The notes under the pieces: generated by a model
What the model was told of the DNA's origin: nothing
Seen by the model: the letters and a program-made list of their open reading frames with translations, nothing else
Database searches by the model: none
Made by a program: the position numbers and the translations under genes
Part shown: positions 1 through 8,756 of the stretch, piece after piece
Layout: each line of letters opens with the position of its first letter
Numbering within the stretch: the stretch's first letter is position 1
Source of the DNA: Paenibacillus beijingensis
GTDB lineage: Bacteria > Bacillota > Bacilli > Paenibacillales > Paenibacillaceae
Reading direction: 5' to 3'
Assembly (NCBI RefSeq): GCF_000961095.1
Contig: NZ_CP011058.1
Coordinates: forward strand, 1,455,001 to 1,519,000
Length of the DNA stretch: 64,000 nucleotides

Positions 1-213
1 TGGATAATCCACCCGTATGGCCATCTTTTCCATCTCGTCGAGAAAACCGGCGGCAAGCTTCTCCCGCTGCGGATCCCACAGATCGAGTGCTTTAATTTGC
101 GCATATTCTTCCTCCAACTTCGGAGCGATGATTCTGCCTTCATCCAAAGCTTGTTCATACTCGATTTCCACGTGCAGGGCGTACTGCAAATAAGCATGCT
201 GCGAGATTTTCAA
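1..213 (-). CDS. N-terminal part of a large protein, possibly ADP-ribosylglycohydrolase family (runs off the window)
   Basis: The reading frame opens with TTG at 213, preceded by a GAGGTGAG-like ribosome site, and continues off the left edge, so only about 71 residues are visible. The visible part is charged and helical (EIEYEQALDEG, then DLWDPQREKLAAGFLDEM). From memory of families, this opening resembles large ADP-ribosylglycohydrolase-type proteins found in sugar-utilisation loci of Paenibacillus, but no catalytic residue is in view and the call is weak. It starts 38 bases after the GH20 gene and is the last visible member of the operon transcribed from near 17000. Confidence 0.4.
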   Translation of the reverse strand, partial: MKISQHAYLQYALHVEIEYEQALDEGRIIAPKLEEEYAQIKALDLWDPQREKLAAGFLDEMEKMAIRVDYP

Positions 214-251
214 CCTTCGCTCACCTCTGATTTCAGATAGTTTGCCTCATT

Positions 252-2201
252 TCACGTTCGATCTCCATGCCATTGCTCTTTCATTTTTTCCACCTTGTGA
301 ACAAAACCGTCCATTCGGGTCAGGTTGTAGTCCATGCCTTCGATCCGGCACGATCTTCTCCATAGTGCTTCGAACTCGTATCGAAATTGTTTCATTTGCC
401 GGGCAAGCTGTTCCAGCTCGTTCATCGCTTCCGTTCGCAGTTTCTCCTCGCCCTTTCTTTTCCACTCATCGAAAAGCGTAAGCAGGCGGTTGCTCCGAAA
501 GGGCAGTTCTGTCACGAATCGCGCACGGCGGTATGCAAAATCAATATACTGCAGGTTTTCGGCGTTTCTCGAAACTGACAGCCTAGACTCATTTTGAAAC
601 CAAAGTTGACGGAAGGCGTCCAACGATTCTTTTGCTTTCTGCGCGGTTCCCAACTCTCTCACGAACGGCTCTATGAATATTTTGCCGCCGTACAGCGTCT
701 CGAAAGTCCCGAAGGAATAGTCGGTTTCCACTTTCCCCAAATGCCATAAGGCCGTTCCCAGATGTTCCCGGCCTGGACCAAAGTAGGCGGCCCCAAACCT
801 TGCAGCGAACAAACCTTGTTCCACCGGCTTGCGCGCGTTCCACGACATTTCCGCTTGAAATCCGTATCCATACCAATTGTATTCGCGGAAATTTTCGCCT
901 CCGTCATCCGCCCAGGAAGCGTTCATGGAGCCGATGCAGCCGTGCTCGATCCCTTCCTTGTTCAGAGCAGCGGTCGTGCCGTACCCCCAGGTGTAATCCG
1001 GAAACATGCGTTTCCAATTGATAATGCTAGGACTAACGACTTCCGTGAATCCTTTTTCGATCACGATAGGCATATATGTGTACAAATTGTCCCACCAGGC
1101 GTCCCCGCTGCCCGGCCCTGAAAACGTATAATTAACCATGACGATGTCTTTGTCGATCAAGTCCAGAGAGTCCGGATAATCGATCGCCAGCGTCGCGTAA
1201 ATCCAAAGCTGTTTGCCCAGACTCTTGGCAATCCGGTTCAGTCCGTTGTAGTAGTCAGCGTATACTTTGGCATGTCCAAATTTGTCCAATATGGGTTTGC
1301 TCCTGCCCGAACCGATGTCCGTCGTCTCGTCCAATCCCGCGAATAGAATCGGACTGCTGAAAGCACCGGCCAGCTCCCGGTAGAAATCTTCCATCAAGCG
1401 GAGTGTACGCGGGTCGGCCGGGGCAAAGGAGAAGGACCCCTCGCCCTCGCGGAACTCGCCGTATTCAGGCATCTTGACCATCTGATCCTGATGTCCGAGG
1501 CTTTCGAACAGCGGAGAGAGATCCACAAACCGGTCCCTCGCGTATTCTGCCAGCTCCCGGATCTCATCCGCGGTCAACCCGCCTCTTCCGATGCCGATTC
1601 TTGGATTTTTTTGAAATCTGAACAGATCCTCGATATATAAGAAATAGGTATTGATCTTATATTCCGAACAAAATCGAATGATGCGCTTAAAGTGCTCCAA
1701 CGTCGACACCTGGCCGCGTGAAATATCGTCGGAAATTGCCCGAATCCGAAAGTCGGGCTTATCCTCGATTTCCATGCAGGGCACGGTCCCGTCTGCGTTG
1801 ATTAGTTGGCAAAGCGTCATGGCGCCATACCATCTGCCTCGCTTGGCGGATGCGATTATCGCGATCCGATCCGGACGAATACTAAGCTGATAGGCCTCTT
1901 CAGCTAGTGAATTGTCCCATTCATAGGTTACGGGGGTGGGAAAATGCGTTCCTGCGATTCCGATATGCGGCCTGCAGCCGCTGACTTCCTCGCAGCGGCT
2001 TGAAATATGCTCCGCCATAAACGCGGCACCGGCATCGTAAGCTTCGTATACGATGCCTCCGTTCCCAAGATCGAACGCGCCTTGTGTTCGAATGATGTGT
2101 TTGGGGTAAGGAACAAGAGGCCAGTCATTGGACGAAAGGGAACCCTCGTTCATGTTCATCATGTCACCTTGTGCGTTTGGATTAGCTGCTTGATCCGACA
2201 T
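252..2201 (-). CDS. Glycoside hydrolase family 20, beta-N-acetylhexosaminidase-like
   Basis: Predicted to release terminal beta-linked N-acetylhexosamine (GlcNAc or GalNAc) from glycans by substrate-assisted catalysis. Residues about 30-145 look like the non-catalytic GH20b domain. A TIM barrel follows, opening at KPDFRIRAISDDISRG. The motif GLDET near residues 290-293 supplies the Asp-Glu catalytic pair typical of GH20. The reading frame is open to 2291, but the ATG at 2201 has a GGAAGG site nine bases upstream, giving 649 residues and a 20-base overlap with the end of nanE. No signal peptide is visible at this start, so the enzyme probably acts inside the cell on imported oligosaccharides. 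Family assignment is firm; the exact substrate is inferred only from the neighbouring nanE. Confidence 0.85.
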   Translation of the reverse strand: MSDQAANPNAQGDMMNMNEGSLSSNDWPLVPYPKHIIRTQGAFDLGNGGIVYEAYDAGAAFMAEHISSRCEEVSGCRPHIGIAGTHFPTPVTYEWDNSLAEEAYQLSIRPDRIAIIASAKRGRWYGAMTLCQLINADGTVPCMEIEDKPDFRIRAISDDISRGQVSTLEHFKRIIRFCSEYKINTYFLYIEDLFRFQKNPRIGIGRGGLTADEIRELAEYARDRFVDLSPLFESLGHQDQMVKMPEYGEFREGEGSFSFAPADPRTLRLMEDFYRELAGAFSSPILFAGLDETTDIGSGRSKPILDKFGHAKVYADYYNGLNRIAKSLGKQLWIYATLAIDYPDSLDLIDKDIVMVNYTFSGPGSGDAWWDNLYTYMPIVIEKGFTEVVSPSIINWKRMFPDYTWGYGTTAALNKEGIEHGCIGSMNASWADDGGENFREYNWYGYGFQAEMSWNARKPVEQGLFAARFGAAYFGPGREHLGTALWHLGKVETDYSFGTFETLYGGKIFIEPFVRELGTAQKAKESLDAFRQLWFQNESRLSVSRNAENLQYIDFAYRRARFVTELPFRSNRLLTLFDEWKRKGEEKLRTEAMNELEQLARQMKQFRYEFEALWRRSCRIEGMDYNLTRMDGFVHKVEKMKEQWHGDRT

Positions 2202-2886
2202 GGGATCGTACCTTCCGGACGTAACGTTTGACGATTTCCTGTGGTCGTGTGATGGCCGTACCCATGACCACCGCATGCGCACCCGCATCAAAGCAGCGCA
2301 GGCATTGTTCGATCATCCAGATTCTCCCTTCCGCCAAAATGGGTACTTTGCCGAGCGATGCCAATCTGCCGACCAGTTCGATATCCGGATCTTCCAGCTG
2401 CGGACTGTGCGGCGTATATCCGGACAACGTGGTGGAGATGAGATCTACTTTAAGTGAAATGGCTCGAACCCCTTCTTCATACGTTGAAATATCGGCGACA
2501 ATCGAAGTTTGCGGATAATCGCTACGGATCCGGTCGATCAGATCCTCCAATCTTTCTTTGCCCGGCCTGGAAAGCTTCGTGCAGTCCAATGCGACAAAAT
2601 CGGCGCCCGCCTCCACGACTTCGCGAACTTCGTGAATCGTCGGGGTGATATACACTTTCGAATCGTCATAAAATTTCTTGTAAATTCCGATGACAGGCAA
2701 TGAACACTTTTGCTTGATTTGATAGATATCTACCGGTGAATTGGCCCTTATAGCCGCCGCTCCGCCTTCTTCCGCGGCGCAAGCCATCGCTGCCATGATG
2801 TGTGAACCGTGCAGCGGTTCATCCTCCAACGCCTGACAAGATACGATAAACCCGTGCTTCAGTTTAGAAATCAGACTATGATTCAT
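2182..2886 (-). CDS. nanE: N-acetylmannosamine-6-phosphate 2-epimerase
   Basis: Converts ManNAc-6-phosphate to GlcNAc-6-phosphate, feeding amino sugar into the nag pathway. The 234 residues match the family length. Characteristic segments are visible: GLY-type phosphate/barrel strands, lysines at 70-71 (GIYKK) where the catalytic lysine is expected, ALDCTK near 99-104, GYTPHSP near 156-162 and LAEGRI with Glu186 as the expected catalytic acid/base. It lies nine bases downstream of the TIM-barrel gene and overlaps the GH20 start. No sialate lyase (nanA), nagA or nagB is in the window, so the source of ManNAc need not be sialic acid. Confidence 0.93.
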   Translation of the reverse strand: MNHSLISKLKHGFIVSCQALEDEPLHGSHIMAAMACAAEEGGAAAIRANSPVDIYQIKQKCSLPVIGIYKKFYDDSKVYITPTIHEVREVVEAGADFVALDCTKLSRPGKERLEDLIDRIRSDYPQTSIVADISTYEEGVRAISLKVDLISTTLSGYTPHSPQLEDPDIELVGRLASLGKVPILAEGRIWMIEQCLRCFDAGAHAVVMGTAITRPQEIVKRYVRKVRSHVGSSS

Positions 2887-2894
2887 AGCTTCAC

Positions 2895-4265
2895 CTATTT
2901 CTCAATGAATGAATTTGTGATCCCGGAAAAGCTCATCATCGTTCCTTCAAGAACGGAGTTCGCCCGTCTATCCTTGTATAACCATCGATCCGGCGTATCC
3001 AGAATGTGCCGGATTTCAATCTCGAACGTCCCTTCCGGAAGCTGTTCCGACTCAAGGAAAATCCGGTTGCCGTCTACGGTGATCGATTTCCAATCCGCAA
3101 TCCGTTCGCGTCCGTTTTCCAGAATTGTATAGTTGGCCGAATTCGCGGCCGAGTTTACGTCCACCCGCTTATTAAAAGAAATAACGATGTTGTGTTTGCC
3201 TTTCCTTGACCAGTTGACAGGCTCGGGGCGGGTGTCGTACATGTATCCACCAATGTGATATTCGTATGCGGTCCATGACGCGAAACCGAGGTCCTCCGCC
3301 GCAGCGATAAAACGGTTCAACCAGTCCCCACTCTTGATCATGGTTTTCGAGGAACCGATATCCGCTTGAACCGCAAGAGGAATTTCAGGAAATTGGCTTC
3401 GGATTTGATCAATAAAAGGCCGATAATTTTTCACATAATCGGCTGGAAGATCTCCGCGTCCCCAGTCAGGCCAGTGCGTTTGCAAATAATGAATATTCGG
3501 GCGAACTTTGGCGATCATTGATGGTGCATCCAGACCCTGATCCTCCTTAAGAAGCTTTACGGAATCCGGGCCGGCATCGACCGCCAACGACCATGTGGCT
3601 ACCAGAATGTCCGGCCTTGTCTCACGCACTCCTCCTATACCGTTGATCATTTCATTAATAAATCCGTTGACCGCATCGACTCGAAACCTGATCCAAGCTT
3701 CGTACGTATCCGGATTTTTCTTGTAGTAATCCGGGAAATCCGGGTTTCGAAAGTCCGGCATTTCAAGACCGAAGCGCTCCCGAAATTCGCGTCGGGCCAA
3801 TGGGCCGATGTCCCCGTATACCCCTCTCTCGATCCCTCCCCACTCCGGAAAATACGGCTCGGCGATTTCGATTCCGTCGAATGGGTACTCAGCTACCAAT
3901 TTTGCCATTGCGGACTTTTTCCACTGAACATATTCGCTGCTGAACGGGGACAGCCGCCAAAATCCGTCGCTCGTTTCTTTTAAGAGCTCCATTTGCCAAG
4001 ATGGCCATTCGTCCGGAAATCGCTCGGTCGAGAACGTTCCGTTGCCAATCACCATGGCCCATACCGACATGCCCCTTTTATGAAACGCGTCGATTAAGGA
4101 TCGATTCACCACATTCTCATTGACCACAAAATAGTGGACGTTCCGGTACCCGGCCCATTCGATTTCCTCTGCGATGCTGTCTTCCGATCGCTGCTGATAA
4201 TAAGGAAATAAGGGATCGATTTGGATGCTTGGGCCGTAAAGCGCTTGATTCGGGGAAAAAGTCAA
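2895..4265 (-). CDS. Unassigned TIM-barrel protein with C-terminal beta-sandwich, probable glycan-active enzyme
   Basis: I do not recognise a named family with confidence. The first 350 or so residues read as a (beta/alpha)8 barrel: an opening strand IDPLF, HYFVVNEN at a second strand, GMSVWAMVIGNG at a third, FDGIEIAEPYFPEWGG near residue 130 with a conserved-looking acidic residue at a strand end, ILVATWSLAVDAGPDS, and a late LAVQADIGSS. The last 95 residues are strand-rich (NIVISFNKRVDVNSAANS, IFLESEQLPEGTFEIEI) and resemble a small sandwich or Ig-like module. No signal peptide is visible. Its place between the permeases and nanE/GH20 makes a hydrolase or lyase acting on the imported oligosaccharide the best inference. 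Confidence 0.6.
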   Translation of the reverse strand: MTFSPNQALYGPSIQIDPLFPYYQQRSEDSIAEEIEWAGYRNVHYFVVNENVVNRSLIDAFHKRGMSVWAMVIGNGTFSTERFPDEWPSWQMELLKETSDGFWRLSPFSSEYVQWKKSAMAKLVAEYPFDGIEIAEPYFPEWGGIERGVYGDIGPLARREFRERFGLEMPDFRNPDFPDYYKKNPDTYEAWIRFRVDAVNGFINEMINGIGGVRETRPDILVATWSLAVDAGPDSVKLLKEDQGLDAPSMIAKVRPNIHYLQTHWPDWGRGDLPADYVKNYRPFIDQIRSQFPEIPLAVQADIGSSKTMIKSGDWLNRFIAAAEDLGFASWTAYEYHIGGYMYDTRPEPVNWSRKGKHNIVISFNKRVDVNSAANSANYTILENGRERIADWKSITVDGNRIFLESEQLPEGTFEIEIRHILDTPDRWLYKDRRANSVLEGTMMSFSGITNSFIEK

Positions 4266-4291
4266 AGGCGGCCACTCCTCTATTACAGTTT

Positions 4292-5281
4292 TTATTCGAC
4301 AACACCTGTTCTTTCCACACCTTGAATAAAATATTTTTGGGCGAATAAATAAAGAATGAAAATCGGCAAAATGCCCAACAGCATGCCGGTGTTGAGATAC
4401 AGTGACGTATGGGAGACGCCTCCGACATACTCCGGACGGATAACACCCGGCAAAAGATCAAGCGATCTTGCCAATAAAGTGGCGTTCGGTGCGAACAAGT
4501 TGACGAAATAACTGTCATTCCATTGCCAGATGAAGGAGAACAACATCACTGTGGCGATCGCCGGGACCGAGTTTGGGAGCATGACCCTGGCAAACGTCTT
4601 GAACACACCCGCACCGTCGACATACGCGGCTTCTTCCAGTTCTTTCGGAAGCGAGCGGAAAAACTGCCGGAAAATAAAAATATACAGTCCATTCTTCAAT
4701 CCACTCGCCATTGCGGAAGAGATGAAAAACGGCCAGAAACTTTCAAGCAAATTCACTCCTCTGTTTCCGGTAAACATTTCATAAATTCCGAAGACGTCAA
4801 AAAAACGATAATGCAAGTAGGTCGGAACCATGATCGTTTGCGGAGGAACGACGATCGTAAGGATCACGATCGCAAATAAATATTGGCTCCCCCAAAATTT
4901 CAATCGAGCAAAACCGTACCCGGCAAGGGCGCAGGAGATCAATTGAAGGATGGAGGTACCCAGGCTTAACCATAGCGTGTTTGTCACGGATTCGTAGTAT
5001 TTGAGGTACCCGATGACCGTTTCGAGATTCTCCAAGGTGAAATGGCGAGGGATCCAGACGACCGTCGCATCGAACATATCTTGCTTGTCCCTTAAGGCGA
5101 TAGAAATCTTGGTTAGGATCGGGTATAGAATAATAAAGCATATGCCGAAAATAAGGACGGTTCGGGTGATGACCCATAACCAATGTTTTGCTTTCTCAAC
5201 CGGATTATACCGATTGTACCAATGGACCGCGGCTTGCGCCGTAGCGTTAACAACACCGAATACTTTCATGTCCCATTTCAC
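4292..5281 (-). CDS. Carbohydrate ABC transporter permease, MalG-type (second pair)
   Basis: Integral membrane half of a sugar importer. About six hydrophobic segments are visible after an unusually long N-terminal lead of about 35 residues. The cytoplasmic coupling motif EEAAYVDGAGVFKTFARVMLP-like loop sits near residue 235, as expected for the contact with the ATPase. It starts six bases after the MalF-type partner. No ATPase gene is present in the operon, so the pair presumably uses a shared MsmX/UgpC-type ATPase encoded elsewhere, as is common in Firmicutes. Confidence 0.88.
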   Translation of the reverse strand: MKWDMKVFGVVNATAQAAVHWYNRYNPVEKAKHWLWVITRTVLIFGICFIILYPILTKISIALRDKQDMFDATVVWIPRHFTLENLETVIGYLKYYESVTNTLWLSLGTSILQLISCALAGYGFARLKFWGSQYLFAIVILTIVVPPQTIMVPTYLHYRFFDVFGIYEMFTGNRGVNLLESFWPFFISSAMASGLKNGLYIFIFRQFFRSLPKELEEAAYVDGAGVFKTFARVMLPNSVPAIATVMLFSFIWQWNDSYFVNLFAPNATLLARSLDLLPGVIRPEYVGGVSHTSLYLNTGMLLGILPIFILYLFAQKYFIQGVERTGVVE

Positions 5282-5287
5282 CCCCGC

Positions 5288-6190
5288 TCAATCGTAGTAG
5301 AATACACGTTTTGAAATCAGATACGTCGAAACGCCAAGTATGGCTGAAATGATCACAAAATATACCCAGGACATCGCCGCGCTGATTCCGAAATCCAATC
5401 TCGTGAACGCGGTATCCTGAATCATTTGGGTCACGCCATTATTGTAAAAGGAGTCAATGATGGTATAAATCGTATTGGTTAATAAGAGCGGCGAAATCAT
5501 CGGAAACGTGATTTTCCAAAATGCCTCATAGCCCGTTGCTCCCTCAATCTTGGCTGCCTCGTACAACGAAGGAGAGATTGATTGAAGACCCGCAAGGAAA
5601 ATCAATATCTGTACCCCCGACTTGCTGATGATTTGATAGATTCGGTCTACGGCTCCTGTCAAATAATTGACGACTTCAATACTCATCCCGGCTTGAAGGA
5701 GAAGCGGACGCAGCTCAACGCTTTTCAAGCCGGAATAGTTTCCCTCCAAATCGCTAGTCGCGGAACCGATAAACTGTGCCAAGAAATTTCCGTTGTCCAG
5801 TTTGGCAATGACGCCGGAGGCCAAGACAACCGGAAGGAATATGATCGCCCTGGCAAACATCCTTCCTCTGAATTTTTGGGATAGCAGCGTGGCGGTAAAC
5901 AAACTGAAAAAGATGATGAGGGGAAGGTTCAAGGCCATGTTCGAGACAGCTTCCGTCAAGCTGCGGATAAACCAGGGATCCACAAAAAAGACGTTGTGAT
6001 AGTTTGCGAATCCCACATTCTCCAATGTGTAACCGTCTGATGTGAGTGATAGTTTATGAAAGCTGAATAGCAGTGACTGAAAAAAAGGAATGACCATCAA
6101 CAATATAAAGCCAAGAAGCCAAGGCGAGATGAACAATATTCCGTACATCGCTTTCTTGCGTTCCAAGCTAAGCGTTCCTCTCTTCCACAT
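5288..6190 (-). CDS. Carbohydrate ABC transporter permease, MalF-type (second pair)
   Basis: Partner of the preceding MalG-type permease. It has 300 residues with a hydrophobic start (GILFISPWLLGFILL) and about six membrane segments. The coupling loop is YEAAKIEGATGYEAFWKITFP near residues 215-235. A periplasm-facing-type insert between early segments (residues about 125-165) is larger than usual for this family. Six bases separate it from the DUF5696 gene upstream, so it is co-transcribed. This second permease pair has no binding-protein gene immediately beside it. Confidence 0.88.
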   Translation of the reverse strand: MWKRGTLSLERKKAMYGILFISPWLLGFILLMVIPFFQSLLFSFHKLSLTSDGYTLENVGFANYHNVFFVDPWFIRSLTEAVSNMALNLPLIIFFSLFTATLLSQKFRGRMFARAIIFLPVVLASGVIAKLDNGNFLAQFIGSATSDLEGNYSGLKSVELRPLLLQAGMSIEVVNYLTGAVDRIYQIISKSGVQILIFLAGLQSISPSLYEAAKIEGATGYEAFWKITFPMISPLLLTNTIYTIIDSFYNNGVTQMIQDTAFTRLDFGISAAMSWVYFVIISAILGVSTYLISKRVFYYD

Positions 6191-6196
6191 TTCGCA

Positions 6197-8749
6197 TCAC
6201 ATCTCCACATCATAATCGCGCGCTTGAATCGTTTTGCCGTCAATGACGACCGCTTTATCATTATAGTTAACGGTCACCTTTATTCCATTCTCATACTGTG
6301 TTCTGAACACGCCTTCGGCCAATTTTTCGTGCAAAGTAATCGCTTGGCCGCGTACCTGCTTCAAAAAGGCATTCACTTCCTTATAGGCATCGACGGCTTC
6401 ATCGAACCATTGCTTGTAATGGCTAGAAAACAGATAGCTGTATTTTGTATCCTTTAATACCGAAGGATCTTCGCAAATCCAGCTGAAATACACATTGGAG
6501 CCTGTTTCTATCGAACGGAGAACGTTCACGCGAATATCTTGGTCATCCGCAAGATTGAACGGTGTACCCGCATATTCAACGTATCCGTGAACCGCCATTT
6601 GATAGAACGGTACGGATTCCCCGGCAAGTTGGAATCCATTACTCTTTTGGGGAACGTTCAACAGATGTGATACATAAGGCAGCACATAAGCATTTCCGCC
6701 GCTCGCCATGATGTTCGGCACTTCCTTGCGAATTCGCTTCACCTGATCCGTTGCAATGCGCTTCGTCTCTTCTCTGGATATTTCCTTATTCCACCGAAAC
6801 TCGGAATGCACTTGCGCTCCCAAATCACGAAGGGAGATCCCGCCAGGATTCACCTTCCGATATTCCGAAAGGAAACCGTCTACAGTGGATGCCAACTTGC
6901 CGGGAGTTAACAGGTAATGTGAAAACAACTCATAATGTTTGAAAAAAGCCGCGCGGTCATATTCAAAAACTTGGACATATCGGCGGGATATGTATTGCGA
7001 CGCATCTTTGGATGGGTTGAATCCGGCGGAATCATGGTACACCTGCAGAAAAGCCGCGTCAGGATAAAGTCCTCCTCCGCTTTGCTGAAGCTGTTTGGCC
7101 ACGCTCTCCCACTCTTCCCTGCTGCCCAATACTTTGTCCATTTGCACTTTGGAAGGAAAATCGTGGTACAAACCGCCGTTGAACCAACCTTTATAATTGA
7201 CCTGGACATTCCGGATTTCATTGTTGTTTAAGGATTCGATGAGTTTCTTCGTTTGTTCGAAATCGCTGAGCGGTACAAGAGACTCGTAGGGGATACCAAG
7301 AAAATCTTTCTCTTTCGGCACGCTGCCGGTAAGTTCAAGATAGAAAGGCGTGTCTCCCTCCGGCTGCAATTTTTTCATGGCATAAGTTTTTTCCAAATAA
7401 GAGCGGTAGACTGACGCCATACCCGAATAGTTCGCCCGATCTCCGTTAATGAAGGCGTAACGGATTTGCAGTTGGCCATTATAGGTCTTCCTGGGGGTCT
7501 TGAATAAGATCTCATTTTTACTTAGACGAACTTCGTCTTTAGGCAAAATGATAAACTGTCCGGATACGGTGTTGTACTCGTGCAGCCTTCCGCTAATATC
7601 GGCGGACAGTCTGGCGAGCGCGTCTCCTTTCTCGATGATGGCCAAGAAAGCCGCGTCATTTTTCTTAATACCGAAAACAGGCAGCCTGACTGGCTCCAAC
7701 TCATTGAATTTTTCACTGACGTATATCGAGCCGTCCTCACCATATAACTGGAGCAAAACAGGCTGGGCCAGTTTTTTGCCGTTATTGAACGGGATAATGG
7801 CGCCCGAGCCGTCCGGCAGAAAAATATACCCGTCATCCTTCTTCCCTGCCGCGCCGAAGTTTTCCAGCAAGCTGATGGAATGGATGCGATACGGCGGCGT
7901 TGTTTCTTCCATGGCTGCGGTATCAACCGATGCGATCAATTGATCGCCGTTCAATGTGTATTGGATCGTTACGGTAAACTTTGGATTTGCGGATTCGACA
8001 GCCCCTCCCACACCGTTCTCTTGATTGTCGATGGCCAAATCTTCTTCGGAGTACTTCATTTTCTCAAATATCCCCAGCAGTTTTTTTACAACGGCTTTGG
8101 GAATTTCACGCCGTTCGTAGACATTTTGATCCTCATTGAACTTGAATCGAATCGACAGTTGATCCTTGTCATCCTTATCTTCCAGACGGTTCAACAGTTC
8201 TTCGAATCTTTGTTTGCTGATTTTCAGCGGCATGCTTTCGAGGCCTTTTTCAGGATTTCCGAAATGATAAGTAACCGACACTCCGCTGTCCGTCGTCACA
8301 ATTTTAAACTGCTTGTACTTTACGCTGTCGTTGTAACTATCGTAATTTTTGTTCTGCCCGTTTTGGGTCAGGTAAACGAACGAGATCTGCGAAGACAATT
8401 TCCCTTTCAAATACGGACTCGCCAATGAGTCCTCCTGTATTCCTTCCGGATTGGATCGCCACACTTGTCCGCTCCGCTTATCCAGAATGGCAATTTCCGC
8501 TGTTTCCCGGCTGATATGCAAACGCATACTGTCGTTTTCCAGAACCGGTTCCAAGCCGGGAAGTTTCGGTGCCACATTGTTCAGGGAGGATAACGCCTTC
8601 AAGCCGGGATCTGGATTGCCGCTTTCCGCTTCCGTTGGTGTTTCGGTCATAACGGCAATTTGATCCGGCCCGCCGGAACAGGCGGAGGCCATGACCATGA
8701 CAAGCAGCAGAGACAATACCGCCAAATACCGATTTTGATGCTTCGTCAA
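6197..8749 (-). CDS. Large lipoprotein of the DUF5696 type
   Basis: An exported, lipid-anchored protein of 850 residues. The start has a classic signal with lipobox MASAC (Cys24). Residues 50-430 are strand-rich, with a segment NDSMRLHISRETAEIAILD resembling the N-terminal sandwich domains of large glycan-binding proteins. Residues 450-780 look like a barrel (FEQTKKLIESLNNNEIRNVQ, YKGWFNGGLYHDFP, ASGGNAYVLPYVSHLL, SNVYFSWICEDPS). The last 60 residues form another strand-rich end (GVFRTQYENGIKVTVNYND). I assign DUF5696 from recall of that family's size and context, not from a search. It lies between the NHL-Yip1 protein and the second permease pair, with gaps of seven and six bases, suggesting a surface role in capture or processing of the glycan. 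Confidence 0.7.
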   Translation of the reverse strand: MTKHQNRYLAVLSLLLVMVMASACSGGPDQIAVMTETPTEAESGNPDPGLKALSSLNNVAPKLPGLEPVLENDSMRLHISRETAEIAILDKRSGQVWRSNPEGIQEDSLASPYLKGKLSSQISFVYLTQNGQNKNYDSYNDSVKYKQFKIVTTDSGVSVTYHFGNPEKGLESMPLKISKQRFEELLNRLEDKDDKDQLSIRFKFNEDQNVYERREIPKAVVKKLLGIFEKMKYSEEDLAIDNQENGVGGAVESANPKFTVTIQYTLNGDQLIASVDTAAMEETTPPYRIHSISLLENFGAAGKKDDGYIFLPDGSGAIIPFNNGKKLAQPVLLQLYGEDGSIYVSEKFNELEPVRLPVFGIKKNDAAFLAIIEKGDALARLSADISGRLHEYNTVSGQFIILPKDEVRLSKNEILFKTPRKTYNGQLQIRYAFINGDRANYSGMASVYRSYLEKTYAMKKLQPEGDTPFYLELTGSVPKEKDFLGIPYESLVPLSDFEQTKKLIESLNNNEIRNVQVNYKGWFNGGLYHDFPSKVQMDKVLGSREEWESVAKQLQQSGGGLYPDAAFLQVYHDSAGFNPSKDASQYISRRYVQVFEYDRAAFFKHYELFSHYLLTPGKLASTVDGFLSEYRKVNPGGISLRDLGAQVHSEFRWNKEISREETKRIATDQVKRIRKEVPNIMASGGNAYVLPYVSHLLNVPQKSNGFQLAGESVPFYQMAVHGYVEYAGTPFNLADDQDIRVNVLRSIETGSNVYFSWICEDPSVLKDTKYSYLFSSHYKQWFDEAVDAYKEVNAFLKQVRGQAITLHEKLAEGVFRTQYENGIKVTVNYNDKAVVIDGKTIQARDYDVEM

Positions 8750-8756
8750 GTTGTTA

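Noticed and set aside
2202..2291. A 30-residue longer N-terminus of the GH20 enzyme
   Set aside because: No ribosome site at the upstream ATG; the ATG at 2201 has one and the extra residues overlap nanE with no family resemblance.
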